A stretch of 64,000 nt of DNA from Fredinandcohnia onubensis (GCF_002734285.1 NZ_NSEA01000021.1:83326-147325); one strand, 5' to 3'; positions 52,231 through 60,703 are shown, counted from the stretch's first letter. Notes: generated from the sequence alone by a model not told the origin. Program-made: numbers and translations.

Positions 52231-53706
52231 ATGGCGGAAGTTGTTAACGCCTTTGCAACTCTTCTAAGTCCCGAAAATTTGTTGTGGATTATCGCAGGAG
52301 TATTGGTAGGAACAGTATTTGGAGCTATTCCTGGTCTTACAGCAACTACTGGGATTGCATTATTTTTACCACTAACTTTTTCAATGGATTTTACACAATC
52401 TATGGCTTTTTTACTTGGAATTTATACTAGTGGCTTTTGGTCGGGTAGTATACCCGCGATCTTAGTAAACACTCCCGGAGCTCCGGGGAATGCAGCAACT
52501 GTCTTTGACGGTTATCCGATGGCAAAACAAGGTAGAGCAGGAGATGCTCTGGGTTTTTCAATATTAAGCTCATTTATAGGGGGAATTATCTCTGCAATTG
52601 CGCTATATTTCTTAGCTAGTTACATTTCAAAGATTGCTATAAACATTGCGTCCCCAGAATATTTTTCGCTAGGTGTGTTGGCCCTCGTATCAATTGGTGC
52701 TGTATCTGGGGAAAATTTCACAAAGGGGATTGCTGCCGGATCAATCGGGGTATTTTTGAGTACTATAGGTATTGATCCAATCCTTGGAACCCCAAGACTT
52801 ACTTTTGATATCGTTCCATTATTAAGTGGAATAGCTATTATTCCAGCACTTGTTGGTTTATTTGCAGTCACCGAGGTATTTATAAGACTTGAGCACAATA
52901 ACAAGGAAGAGAGCACCATCGCACTCCAAAAAACAAAAAATACTTTTATGTTACTAAAGGAAATGTTAGAACATAAATGGGTTTTATTCAAAAGTGTGTT
53001 AATTGGAATACTTATTGGTGCCTTGCCGGGAACAGGACCAGGTGTTGCTTCTTTTATCGCATATAACGAAGCGAAAAGATCATCAAAAAAACCTGAGACA
53101 TATGGTAAAGGGAATGTTGGTGGGGTCATATCGGTAGAAAGTTCAAATAATGCAGTAACAGGTGGTGCTTTAATTCCATTATTAACATTAGGTATCCCAG
53201 GAGATACTGTTACAGCTATTCTTATTGGTGCACTTATCATTCAGGGCATTCAACCAGGGCCAAGCTTCATTGTAGAAAACTATGATTTATTTACCAATAT
53301 CCTTGCTATTTTGGTAATCTCAAATATTCTTATGTTAGTAGTTGGATTATTTGGTTCTAAATTATTTCCATTAATCTTAAAGATACGGACTGAAATCTTA
53401 ATGCCAGTCTTAATGGTTGTAATGGTTGCTGGCGGCTATGCTTATAATCACTCTTTATTTGATATTCAAATTTTGATGATTCTAGGAATCATAGGATATT
53501 TTATGTACAAATTTGGATTTCCTATACCACCCCTCGTTATAGGCTTAGTATTAGGTCCAATTGTGGAAACTAATTTTAGAAGGGCACTATTAGCTAACGA
53601 TATGGATGTAACTATATTTTTTACAAGACCTATCAGTTTAACTATATTACTCTTAACAATTGTAATAACATTTTTCATTTTAAAAATGAATAAACAAAGT
53701 TATTAG
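52231..53706 (+). CDS. tctA: Tripartite tricarboxylate transporter large membrane subunit
   Basis: A 491-aa permease with about 11-12 helices. Signature GAIPGLTATTGIALFLPLTF near the N terminus, SIPAILVNTPGAPGNAATVFDG, and the second, symmetric GALPGTGPGVASFIAY and LTLGIPGDTVTAILIGALI motifs. It uses the ion gradient to import the carboxylate bound by TctC. ATG 52231 lies behind GGAAAGG. Last gene of the module, followed by a strong terminator. Confidence 0.93.
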   Translation: MAEVVNAFATLLSPENLLWIIAGVLVGTVFGAIPGLTATTGIALFLPLTFSMDFTQSMAFLLGIYTSGFWSGSIPAILVNTPGAPGNAATVFDGYPMAKQGRAGDALGFSILSSFIGGIISAIALYFLASYISKIAINIASPEYFSLGVLALVSIGAVSGENFTKGIAAGSIGVFLSTIGIDPILGTPRLTFDIVPLLSGIAIIPALVGLFAVTEVFIRLEHNNKEESTIALQKTKNTFMLLKEMLEHKWVLFKSVLIGILIGALPGTGPGVASFIAYNEAKRSSKKPETYGKGNVGGVISVESSNNAVTGGALIPLLTLGIPGDTVTAILIGALIIQGIQPGPSFIVENYDLFTNILAILVISNILMLVVGLFGSKLFPLILKIRTEILMPVLMVVMVAGGYAYNHSLFDIQILMILGIIGYFMYKFGFPIPPLVIGLVLGPIVETNFRRALLANDMDVTIFFTRPISLTILLLTIVITFFILKMNKQSY

Positions 53707-53743
53707 GAAAGTGATAATGTTAAAGATAATGGTGTTCTTGAAT

Positions 53744-53790
53744 ATAGGCCCGATAGAATGATTTAAAATTATTTTATCGGGCCTATTCTT
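53744..53790 (+). terminator. Intrinsic terminator of the tct operon
   Basis: ATAGGCCCGATA / TATCGGGCCTAT perfect stem with a 19-base loop and a short T-rich tail, 38 bases after tctA. Confidence 0.85.
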
Positions 53791-54190
53791 AAATATTCTG
53801 AAGGAAAAATAAAACGGTTCTAAATTTGATTGCCGAAATAAATGATATACTTGTTTTATATTTTTTAAATAACACTTTATTACACTTCTTTTCACTCTCA
53901 ACTTGATTTATTTAACCATCGTAAAGAACCACTATTAGTATATGAGAAAATCATCTTTGAAGGACACAGACTGTAATGGTCCTAACAAAATAGTAATTAT
54001 AAGTAAGGTATTTTTACGAAAAGAAAATTTACTAATAAAAAAACGAATCGTTGGTCGAAAAATAAAGCGCAGCTATATCAATTTAATGATTTTGATCCAT
54101 ATGTATCCATCTATAATGCCAAATATTAAATTTTTTTCTTTTTTGTAATTAACAATTTGTTAATTAATAATCATTAAAGGAGTGGAGGAA
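53791..54190. other. Intergenic region without a supported gene
   Basis: About 400 bases, strongly AT-rich. A 68-codon frame at 53942 has no ribosome binding site and a composition of translated noise. Nothing else found. Confidence 0.4.
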
Positions 54191-54271
54191 ATGAAGGTTT
54201 TAAAAGACTGGACCTTGTTTGAAAAGCTATGGCTTGGGCACACGGGGTCAGGTCCCAAATATTGGATTTGA
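54191..54271 (+). pseudogene. 5' remnant of a membrane protein gene (PnuC-like start)
   Basis: ATG 54191 behind AGTGGAGG begins MKVLKDWTLFEKLWL, which resembles the start of Bacillus PnuC-type nicotinamide riboside transporters. After 15 codons it runs into the G-rich block CACGGGGTCAGGTCCC and stops at TGA. The good ribosome binding site shows it was a real gene start. Family by memory only. Confidence 0.4.
54236..54262. repeat. G-rich intergenic repeat remnant
   Basis: TGGGCACACGGGGTCAGGTCCCA: arms TGGG and CCCA around CACGGGGTCAGG. It resembles the blocks at 36843 and 55076 and marks the point where the 54191 reading frame is broken. Confidence 0.45.
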
Positions 54272-54478
54272 CTCCGAAAAAGTCGGATAATTAGCTATTA
54301 TCAATTTAGTCTAAGAAAGTACCTTTCGGCAATAGATAGTGAATTTAATGACTATGTAGAGAAGTTGGAGTATGAAGGTGTTTTACCGTTAAAAGAACAA
54401 GCATTTTATCATCCATTAAATGATGAGGTATTAAAAGCTTATAATAATTTTTCATTACTCCTAAGAGGCTCATCATAA
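54272..54478 (+). pseudogene. 3' remnant of an unidentified gene
   Basis: An open frame without a start (IISYYQFSLRKYLSAIDSEF, then NDYVEKLEYEGVLPLKEQAF and a short tail LLLRGSS) ends at TAA 54476-54478. Coding-like composition, but only the last 60 or so residues survive. Not recognised; unlikely to belong to the preceding 5' remnant. Confidence 0.4.
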
Positions 54479-54509
54479 TAACTAAATAAGTTACTCTATA
54501 ACGATTTTA

Positions 54510-54592
54510 AAACTAACGGTGTGATGATCCAAGAAGGATTACGCACATTTTTGTTGAAGTATATTACCTAACAAGCAGGTCCGGAAAAGAAT
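54510..54592 (+). repeat. Dispersed hairpin repeat, head and tail
   Basis: AACTAACGGTGTGATGATCC, loop, GGATTACGCACATTTTT, then TTGAAGTATATTACCTAACAAGCAGGT. It starts 34 bases after the preceding remnant's stop codon. Confidence 0.85.
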
Positions 54593-54646
54593 TAAAATGA
54601 AGAAATTATCATAGTGTTACAAATTACTAGGCAGGGGTGATGGCTT

Positions 54647-54880
54647 ATCGATAAAAGAAATCGTTTAGGTGACGAACCTTTTAATTTTCGAGTGACAAAA
54701 GATAATACAGTCTTTTTGCATTATCATGGTAGACAGGTAAAAATTTTAAGAGGAACACAAGCAGAGAAATTTCTAAAGAGAATTAGTGTTGCAGAGAATA
54801 CGACCGAAGCACAATTAATAATGGCGAAAATCACTGGAAATTTCAAAAGGGGTAATGAACGAAAAACGGAAGAACAATAA
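54647..54880 (+). CDS. Small conserved-looking protein with a non-standard start
   Basis: Coding-like frame ending HGRQVKILRGTQAEKFLKRI, then EAQLIMAKITGNFKRGNE at the C terminus. The first standard start is GTG 54692, which has no ribosome binding site. The protein-like reading continues upstream (DKRNRLGDEPFNFRV) to an ATC at 54647, 7 bases after AGGGGTG, exactly where a start is expected. So the start may be ATC or a lost ATG. About 77 aa if ATC is used, 62 aa otherwise. Function unknown. Confidence 0.55.
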   Translation: MDKRNRLGDEPFNFRVTKDNTVFLHYHGRQVKILRGTQAEKFLKRISVAENTTEAQLIMAKITGNFKRGNERKTEEQ

Positions 54881-55075
54881 TTAATTGGGATTAGATTCTA
54901 GATACCATAACTTTCTGTTAATAAGAAAATAATATTAATGTTGTTTTATAATCAAAAATTGTTAATAATTGCCATCGTAGAATGAGAATCAATGGTGTAG
55001 GTAACTATGGGTGAGGCAAAATTGGTTAAAGTTTATTGGAAGGATTTATCTCCTGAAATCCAATATAGAAAGGCT

Positions 55076-55108
55076 GGGACAAGGGACCTGTCCCTCTGTC
55101 CCACAGGT
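55076..55108. repeat. G-rich palindromic repeat
   Basis: GGGACAAGGGAC-CT-GTCCCTCTGTCCC: near-perfect inverted repeat just upstream of the MBL hydrolase gene. It is read as coding only if the too-early start at 55007 is used. Confidence 0.65.
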
Positions 55109-55114
55109 GAGTGT

Positions 55115-56026
55115 ATGAAGACAAGGTATCGAAATTTGAATGATGTGACTAATAAGAAATCGTTTCGGGATATGCGTAAGTGGCAGAAGGAAAGACGAAG
55201 GAAAGTGAAGGATTTAAGTGTAAATATACCGCAATGTACAGAAAAAAGGATCCAAGAAGTGAAGGGAAATAGAAGTCAAACTTCTTATACTTGGATTGGT
55301 CATTCTACCTTTTTGTTTCAGCTTGGTGGTCTTAATATTCTTACTGATCCGGTATGGGCGAAACGAATGGGTTTTGAGAAGCGGTTAACTGATCCTGGAA
55401 TTCCGTTGGAAGATTTGCCGGAAATTGATGTTGTGGTTATATCACATGGTCATTATGACCATCTAGACTTTCCAACGTTGAAAAAACTAAAAGGAAATCC
55501 GACCTATTTTGTTCCCATTGGGTTGAAATCTCTTTTTATCAAAAAAGGGTATCAACATGTAAGAGAAATGAGTTGGTGGGAATCACTAGAATACAAAGGG
55601 ATCAATATACATTTTGTCCCAGCTCAGCACTGGACAAGAAGGTCGCTTAACGATATGAATACGTCCCATTGGGGTGGATGGATATTTCAAACGACCGGTG
55701 AAACGTTTTACTTTGTCGGCGATACAGGCTATTTCTCCGGTTTTAAGGAAATAGCTGCACGTTTTATGATTGATATCGTTTTTATGCCAATTGGCGCATA
55801 TGAACCGGAATGGTTTATGGCAGACTCGCATATTTCACCTGAAGATAGTGTGAAGGCATTTATCGAACTAGAAGCGAAGCAGTTTGTTCCCATGCACTAT
55901 GGTGCTTATCGATTGGCAGATGATACAGGGCCCGAAGCCTTAGACCGATTACTACGAGAATGGGAAAAACGCCAACTGCCGAAGGAGCAATTGAAGGTTT
56001 TAGCAATAGGGGAAACCGTGATGTAA
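55115..56026 (+). CDS. MBL-fold metal-dependent hydrolase (UlaG/NAPE-PLD-like)
   Basis: A 303-aa metallo-beta-lactamase-fold protein. TYTWIGHSTFLFQLGGLNIL, the metal motif SHGHYDHLD (HxHxDH variant), WGGWIFQTTGETFYFVGDTGY with the bridging Asp, and FVPMHYGAYRLAD with the last His. The pattern is that of N-acyl-phosphatidylethanolamine phospholipase D-like hydrolases; the bacterial substrate is unknown. Start ATG 55115 follows AGGTGAG; the longer frame from 55007 crosses an intergenic palindrome. Confidence 0.88.
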   Translation: MKTRYRNLNDVTNKKSFRDMRKWQKERRRKVKDLSVNIPQCTEKRIQEVKGNRSQTSYTWIGHSTFLFQLGGLNILTDPVWAKRMGFEKRLTDPGIPLEDLPEIDVVVISHGHYDHLDFPTLKKLKGNPTYFVPIGLKSLFIKKGYQHVREMSWWESLEYKGINIHFVPAQHWTRRSLNDMNTSHWGGWIFQTTGETFYFVGDTGYFSGFKEIAARFMIDIVFMPIGAYEPEWFMADSHISPEDSVKAFIELEAKQFVPMHYGAYRLADDTGPEALDRLLREWEKRQLPKEQLKVLAIGETVM

Positions 56027-56042
56027 TTAAAGTGAAGCCGAT

Positions 56043-56177
56043 ATGATTTATGTGTATGAAAATGGAAAACTTGTAGCGAAAACAGTTGCAACTACTGCAA
56101 AAGGTGGGTTTTATGATCAATTACATCACCTTGAAATCCATATGGAGAAAAAACAGATAAAGATTACGAGACCATAA
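56043..56177 (+). CDS. Possible 44-aa ORF or gene fragment
   Basis: ATG 56043 opens a frame IYVYENGKLVAKTVATTAKG ending QIKITRP, with coding-like composition but no clear ribosome binding site. A second open piece without a start follows at 56220-56350 (ITFKEPMTNVEKAYQLLVDH). Both may be remnants of one decayed gene between the MBL and kinase genes. Not recognised. Confidence 0.3.
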   Translation: MIYVYENGKLVAKTVATTAKGGFYDQLHHLEIHMEKKQIKITRP

Positions 56178-56365
56178 CTTCGTCCTTAAACGTAGAACAA
56201 TCGGAGCGGGTCGTTGTGAAAAACCAATGATTACATTTAAAGAACCTATGACCAATGTAGAGAAAGCTTATCAACTATTGGTGGATCATTTCAATCACTT
56301 AGTTATGCTCTTTTCTTTCGTTTTTGTTTTTTTACTAGATGAACCATTCTAAAAGGGGGTAAATG

Positions 56366-57271
56366 ATGGATAGTAAAAGTAAAAATGTGGAGTTTGAATG
56401 GGTTAAAGATACCATTTCCAGAAATTTTGGGAATGTACAAATCAATCACATTTTGGAACTTGGGGAAGGATTTCGGAGCAAGGCATTTTTAATAAATGAT
56501 AAGATGGTTTTTCGTTTTCCAAAGGAAGAAGCTGGAGCCATTGATACAGAGAAGGAAATAAAGATGCTGCCATTCTTAAACAAACAGATTACCCTAAACA
56601 TACCTGAATTTATTTATTGTGGAAAACAAAATAATGGATATCCTTTTGTCGGCTACCTACTAGTGCAAGGAGAGCCAATGAATGAGCGGCAGTTTCATTC
56701 GTTATCAATGGAAATAAAGACTAGGATCTGTGATCAGATTGCTGAATTTATCGACCAAATTAGTTCCTTCAATGTTAAGAGGGCAAGGGAGCTTACTGTA
56801 CATGAAATAAACTTTTATCAAGAATATCTAGAAACCTTTCGAGAAGTTCAGGAAAAGTGCTTTCCAATAATTAATAAAGAATTGCAAGATTATATTTCCT
56901 CTAGATTTACATCCTACATAGAAAATAAAAATAACTTCGTATATACACCTAAGCTGCTTCATTCAGATTTATCACTAGACCATCTAATGTTTGATAGTAA
57001 GAAGGAGGAACTCACAGGAATCATCGATTTTGGTGATATGAGGATAGGCGATCCAGATTATGAATATGTATATTTGCTAGAAGAGTGCGGAGAAGAAATT
57101 ACAAGGTATGTAATGGAAAGAAGAAACGAGGAAAACATTCAAGAGAAACTTTTGACAGCCAATAATGTTCAGCTATTCCTAGAAGGTCTAAAAAGTAACA
57201 ATGACGAGTTGACAGAAGAGGCAATTACACTCATTGAGTATGAAATGGAAAATTACGAGACTGAAGACTAG
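56366..57271 (+). CDS. Aminoglycoside phosphotransferase-family kinase (APH(2'')-like)
   Basis: A 301-aa APH-fold kinase: EGFRSKAFLINDKMVFRFP (nucleotide-binding strands), FVGYLLVQGEPM, catalytic LLHSDLSLDHLMFD with Asp, and IIDFGDMRIGDPDYEYVYL with the metal-binding Asp. The HSDLSLDH form resembles APH(2'')-type enzymes. The substrate may be an aminoglycoside or another small alcohol; resistance is not proven. Start ATG 56366 (or the ATG before it) follows AAGGGGG. Confidence 0.85.
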   Translation: MDSKSKNVEFEWVKDTISRNFGNVQINHILELGEGFRSKAFLINDKMVFRFPKEEAGAIDTEKEIKMLPFLNKQITLNIPEFIYCGKQNNGYPFVGYLLVQGEPMNERQFHSLSMEIKTRICDQIAEFIDQISSFNVKRARELTVHEINFYQEYLETFREVQEKCFPIINKELQDYISSRFTSYIENKNNFVYTPKLLHSDLSLDHLMFDSKKEELTGIIDFGDMRIGDPDYEYVYLLEECGEEITRYVMERRNEENIQEKLLTANNVQLFLEGLKSNNDELTEEAITLIEYEMENYETED

Positions 57272-57359
57272 AAGCAAGCAAAAGGTAGATCCTCAATCGG
57301 GCCCGAAACAGGAAGAAAAATGAGGTGTTTTTATTTTAGAAAAACTCAGGAAAATTAAT

Positions 57360-57734
57360 ATGAAAACTGCTGTATTTATGGGAATTGTTTTTTACTCTTT
57401 GACTATCTTAATCCACATTCTTATTATAAGCAAAAGTATTCCATTCATATGGGTTAATGGTGGAAGGTCTGAATCATTCGCTGAACAGCTACCAATATCT
57501 GTTATAAATATCGTTATTTCTATTATTGGAGTAGTTTTTACGTTGATTGTTTGTAGAATTAAACTATATAAATACAAAAGAGGAATAACCGTTATATGTT
57601 GGTTTTTTGTTGTACTTTGGTCTTTTGGATTTATACAACAATTGTTTGGAACACCTTTTGAAAAAATGGTTTGTTCGTTAGTATTGCTTATTGGAGTTAT
57701 CTCGAACTTGCGTATGGCGATTGAAAAAAAATAG
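57360..57734 (+). CDS. Four-helix membrane protein, unknown
   Basis: A 124-aa protein with four hydrophobic segments (residues 4-24, 43-63, 73-92 and 101-118). Not recognised. ATG 57360 has no ribosome binding site. An in-frame ATT at 57333 lies four bases after GAGGTG and would add nine residues, so the real start is uncertain. The gene lies between the kinase and the AlkD-like gene. Confidence 0.55.
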   Translation: MKTAVFMGIVFYSLTILIHILIISKSIPFIWVNGGRSESFAEQLPISVINIVISIIGVVFTLIVCRIKLYKYKRGITVICWFFVVLWSFGFIQQLFGTPFEKMVCSLVLLIGVISNLRMAIEKK

Positions 57735-57837
57735 CTGTAACTATTTAATTAATAAGTTTGTGAACAATTACTTATAACGAAATTGAATTCTTCAAGTTAT
57801 ATTATGAACCAGTGCTTTAATAAAGGAGTTGTATAAA

Positions 57838-58506
57838 ATGAATGAAAATAAAGGTACAGAAATAAAACGCTCTTCAAAAGCAGAAAACATTCTATCTCAG
57901 ATCAATAGTAAAACTATGCTTGGCGACTTACGAAAAATCGCGAAGGACATTAAAAAGGATCATGAACTAGCTATGGAACTATGGTCAACTGAAGAGTTCT
58001 TGCCCAGACTATTAGCAATCTTAATTATGGACAAAAAACTTCTTTCGCTAGATGTGCTAAATAATCTTGATAAGGATATGCAGATTCACACTTTTAAAGA
58101 GCGAAATAACTTAATGGATTGGTTAATGGCTAATCAGCTCACAAAGGACAAAAAGAAAATTGCAATGATGGAGTCATGGGAAAATAGTCCTTCTGCGCTT
58201 CAAAGGAGAGCTTTCTGGTATTATCAAGGGCGATTGAGATGGACTGGACAAACACCGCCTGATAATACCGAATACTTGCTATCTGCATTAGAGGCTAATA
58301 TTACGCATGAAGAACCGGAAGTTCAATGGGCTATGAATTTCACGGCAGGTTGGATAGGCGTATATGATGAAAAAAATCGTGCGCGTTGTATTAAACTTGG
58401 TGAGAAAACGGGTCTTTACAAAGATGAAAAAGTAGCAAAAGGATGTACTCCAAGCTATTTACCGGAGTTCATTAAGATTGAAGTTAACAAACGACATAAT
58501 AAGTAG
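57838..58506 (+). CDS. DNA alkylation repair protein (AlkD-like)
   Basis: A 222-aa all-helical HEAT-like protein: MLGDLRKIAKDIKKDHELAMELW, SALQRRAFWYYQGRLRW and EPEVQWAMNFTAGWIG, in the pattern of AlkC/AlkD-type glycosylases that remove alkylated bases. The key catalytic residues cannot be confirmed by eye. Start ATG 57838 follows AAAGGAG at nine bases; the TTG three codons earlier touches that site. Confidence 0.78.
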   Translation: MNENKGTEIKRSSKAENILSQINSKTMLGDLRKIAKDIKKDHELAMELWSTEEFLPRLLAILIMDKKLLSLDVLNNLDKDMQIHTFKERNNLMDWLMANQLTKDKKKIAMMESWENSPSALQRRAFWYYQGRLRWTGQTPPDNTEYLLSALEANITHEEPEVQWAMNFTAGWIGVYDEKNRARCIKLGEKTGLYKDEKVAKGCTPSYLPEFIKIEVNKRHNK

Positions 58507-58611
58507 TTACCTCTGAAAGCTTCAATAGGGTGATGCAAAGAATAAAGGAATACAAAGCCTTATAATATAAATAGAAACAGTATATTTCATTAAAATTATC
58601 AAACTTTTTAA

Positions 58612-58640
58612 TTGAGAATTATTATCACTTATTGTATAGT
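58612..58640 (+). promoter_or_regulatory. SigA promoter overlapped by a Fur box
   Basis: TGAGAATTATTATCA at 58613-58627 matches the Bacillus Fur 7-1-7 sequence TGATAATNATTATCA with one change. It overlaps -35 TTGAGA (58612-58617), which is 17 bases from -10 TATAGT (58635-58640). Binding of Fur here would block the promoter when iron is present. Confidence 0.75.
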
Positions 58641-58681
58641 TGGTAGGAACGATACATATTCATCGAGAAGGAGATTATATA

Positions 58682-59398
58682 ATGCAAATATACTGGACTA
58701 AAATAAATAAGATTATTGAGGAAACGCCTGAGGTCAAAACGTACCTACTGGACCGTCCGGAAGACTTTACTTGGGAGGAAGGTTCCCACACTCACTTTGC
58801 ACTGAAAGGTTTCAACGCTGGAGATAAACCAAATAAGAGTCTGGTTCGTCATATGTCTATCTCTACTTTACCGTACGAAAATGCAATCGGTATCACAACA
58901 CGCATCAGAGAGCAGTGTTCTGAGTTTAAATCGATTTTAAGAACTCTTGAAGTTGGCAATGAAGTTGCACTATTTAAAACACATTCGAATGTACCACTGA
59001 AAAGGGAAGATAAAAATATTTACCTGCTTTCATCAGGTGTCGGCCTAGCAACTTTTAGACCGCTTGTTCTTGAATATTTCGAACGTGCTTCCAACGTTAA
59101 TCAAATCCATTCCTTGAACATCGATTCATCAAAAGAATTCCTATTTACCAATATTTTTAAATCAGTACCTGAAAAGAACTTCACGGCACACTTCGTCGAT
59201 AACCGTAAAGACTATTATGAAGCAGTGCAAAATCTTGCTTCAGATAAAAATGGACTTTTCTATGTTGTTGGTAGCGAAGATTTCGTTGTCCAGAACATAG
59301 AAGTACTGCGTGAGCAGGACATAAAGCCAGAACAAATTATCCTCGATAAGCGCGAACAAGAATTGCCTAAATTTTTTTCAGTTAATTTATCAAGTTAA
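58682..59398 (+). CDS. FNR-like FAD/NAD(P)H oxidoreductase, predicted Fur-regulated
   Basis: A 238-aa ferredoxin-reductase-type flavoprotein: FAD-binding RHMSIST near 56-62, pyridine-nucleotide domain LSSGVGLATFRPLVLEYFE near 115-133 and YVVGSEDFVVQNIEVLRE near the end. No iron-sulfur domain. Start ATG 58682 follows AGAAGGAGA; the frame from 58640 overlaps the -10. Promoter with a Fur box just upstream, so likely induced by iron limitation, perhaps reducing ferric siderophores or a partner protein (inference). Confidence 0.82.
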   Translation: MQIYWTKINKIIEETPEVKTYLLDRPEDFTWEEGSHTHFALKGFNAGDKPNKSLVRHMSISTLPYENAIGITTRIREQCSEFKSILRTLEVGNEVALFKTHSNVPLKREDKNIYLLSSGVGLATFRPLVLEYFERASNVNQIHSLNIDSSKEFLFTNIFKSVPEKNFTAHFVDNRKDYYEAVQNLASDKNGLFYVVGSEDFVVQNIEVLREQDIKPEQIILDKREQELPKFFSVNLSS

Positions 59399-59505
59399 GA
59401 GGGCTTTATAGTAAGTTTGTTTTCGTAAAGTTTATTGTTTTAGGATATGGAGGTTTTAGGACTAACAAGAATATGTTAAAATTATAAAAAAATGGAAAGT
59501 GGGCA

Positions 59506-59709
59506 TTGAGATATATGGAAGGTTTTAATGTAGCTTCGCTATTCTTTTTGGGTATAGTTATTATTCTTGTAGTCTTATTCGTAGTTTCTTTCACGCTTTT
59601 TATCCGGAAAATACTTATCAAGTCTTCTATAAAAAGGAATCAATCAGTTGAGATAGAAAAGAAACTTGATAAAATCATAGATTTACTCGAAAGGGATAAA
59701 AACTACTAA
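59506..59709 (+). CDS. Small membrane protein (DUF4083-like)
   Basis: A 67-aa protein with one N-terminal helix (ASLFFLGIVIILVVLFVVSF) and a charged coiled tail EIEKKLDKIIDLLERD, the pattern of DUF4083. Start uncertain: TTG 59506 lies six bases after GGAAAG, ATG 59515 is farther. Related in shape to the 43-aa protein at 40319. Function unknown. Confidence 0.55.
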   Translation: MRYMEGFNVASLFFLGIVIILVVLFVVSFTLFIRKILIKSSIKRNQSVEIEKKLDKIIDLLERDKNY

Positions 59710-59871
59710 AGAAAATGAGGAAGACCTTCATATATCAACTGTATGGCGGTTGTTTTGGCAAATATAAATAAGAATATGTTCAACCGGTTTTCAAATGCTA
59801 AATTCTTTCCAAATTGAAGCACTTATACGTAAAGAAACGGGTTCGTTAGTTAAACAAGAATACATATATAA

Positions 59872-59898
59872 AACACCGATCTAATTTCGGTGTTTTTT
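59872..59898 (+). terminator. Intrinsic terminator
   Basis: AACACCGA / TCGGTGTT stem, 7-base loop, then T's, upstream of the GNAT gene. Confidence 0.88.
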
Positions 59899-59930
59899 GT
59901 AGTAAATTAATGAATATAGGAGAAGAAAAG

Positions 59931-60440
59931 ATGGTTAAGGTAATAGAATTAGCAAGTAACGAAGTAATACAAAAAGTATCAGATCTCTATAAAGAAATAT
60001 GGAATAGTGAGGATGATTCAATTAAAGAACGGATTTTAAAACATAGCTCATATAAGGGGTTTAGAGGGTTTGCAATCCTGTCTAAAGAAGATAGAGTAAT
60101 AGGTTTCGCTTATGGTTATACTTCATTACCTGGACAGTTTTATCACGAATTACTTGCAAAGGAATTTAATTCTGAAGAATATCATGAATGGTTACAAGAT
60201 TGTTTTGAATTTGTTGAGTTAGCCGTCCATCCATCCTATAGAAAACAGGGTCTTGGTAAATTGTTAATTACAAAGCTAGTAGAAGGCGTTGACAATAGCA
60301 CCACAATATTAACAACTCAAATTAATAATAATTCCGCACGTTCACTATACGATTCATTGCAATGGAAGGTTCTAAAAGAACCTTTTTATCCAGGCAATTC
60401 TAAACAGCCCTATGTGATAATGGGTAAAAAACTAAGGTAG
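59931..60440 (+). CDS. GNAT-family N-acetyltransferase
   Basis: A 169-aa acetyltransferase. Motif A FVELAVHPSYRKQGLGKLL with the acetyl-CoA loop Q-G-L-G, motif B NNNSARSLYDSLQWKVL. Start ATG 59931 follows TAGGAGAAG; the frame from 59910 precedes that site. Acceptor unknown. Confidence 0.86.
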   Translation: MVKVIELASNEVIQKVSDLYKEIWNSEDDSIKERILKHSSYKGFRGFAILSKEDRVIGFAYGYTSLPGQFYHELLAKEFNSEEYHEWLQDCFEFVELAVHPSYRKQGLGKLLITKLVEGVDNSTTILTTQINNNSARSLYDSLQWKVLKEPFYPGNSKQPYVIMGKKLR

Positions 60441-60571
60441 TCCTTTTTACAAGAAAACTATGTAATCACCCGAAACTATAAGAGATACTAATAAGAAATA
60501 CAACGATTGGGTATTAGAATACGACAGAAATGAAATAAATCAGATTTTCAAATAAAGGTATGTTTCTTGTT

Positions 60572-60616
60572 TAACTTAACGGTGCGTTGATCTAAATAGG
60601 ATTAATTCCTTTTATT
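60572..60616 (+). repeat. Dispersed hairpin repeat, head
   Basis: AACTTAACGGTGCGTTGATCT, loop, AGGATTAATTCC, then T-rich sequence. The 3' stem is partly changed. Confidence 0.75.
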
Positions 60617-60703
60617 ATTCTAGTTTTTGAAAATTCTATAATTTTGTTATAATGTACTTTGTTAGTAAAGTAATTAGCGTATACAGAGGGAGTGCTTAAA
60701 ATT

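Noticed and set aside
52620..53240. 206-codon minus-strand frame inside tctA
   Set aside because: Shadow of the conserved tctA frame; no start signal, and the + strand protein matches the family end to end.
53942..54148. 68-codon + strand frame after the tct operon
   Set aside because: No ribosome binding site, very Lys/Ile-rich composition typical of translated AT-rich DNA, and no family resemblance.
55007..55114. 36-residue extension of the MBL hydrolase
   Set aside because: It crosses an intergenic GGGACA palindrome; ATG 55115 has the ribosome binding site and matches the start of the fold.
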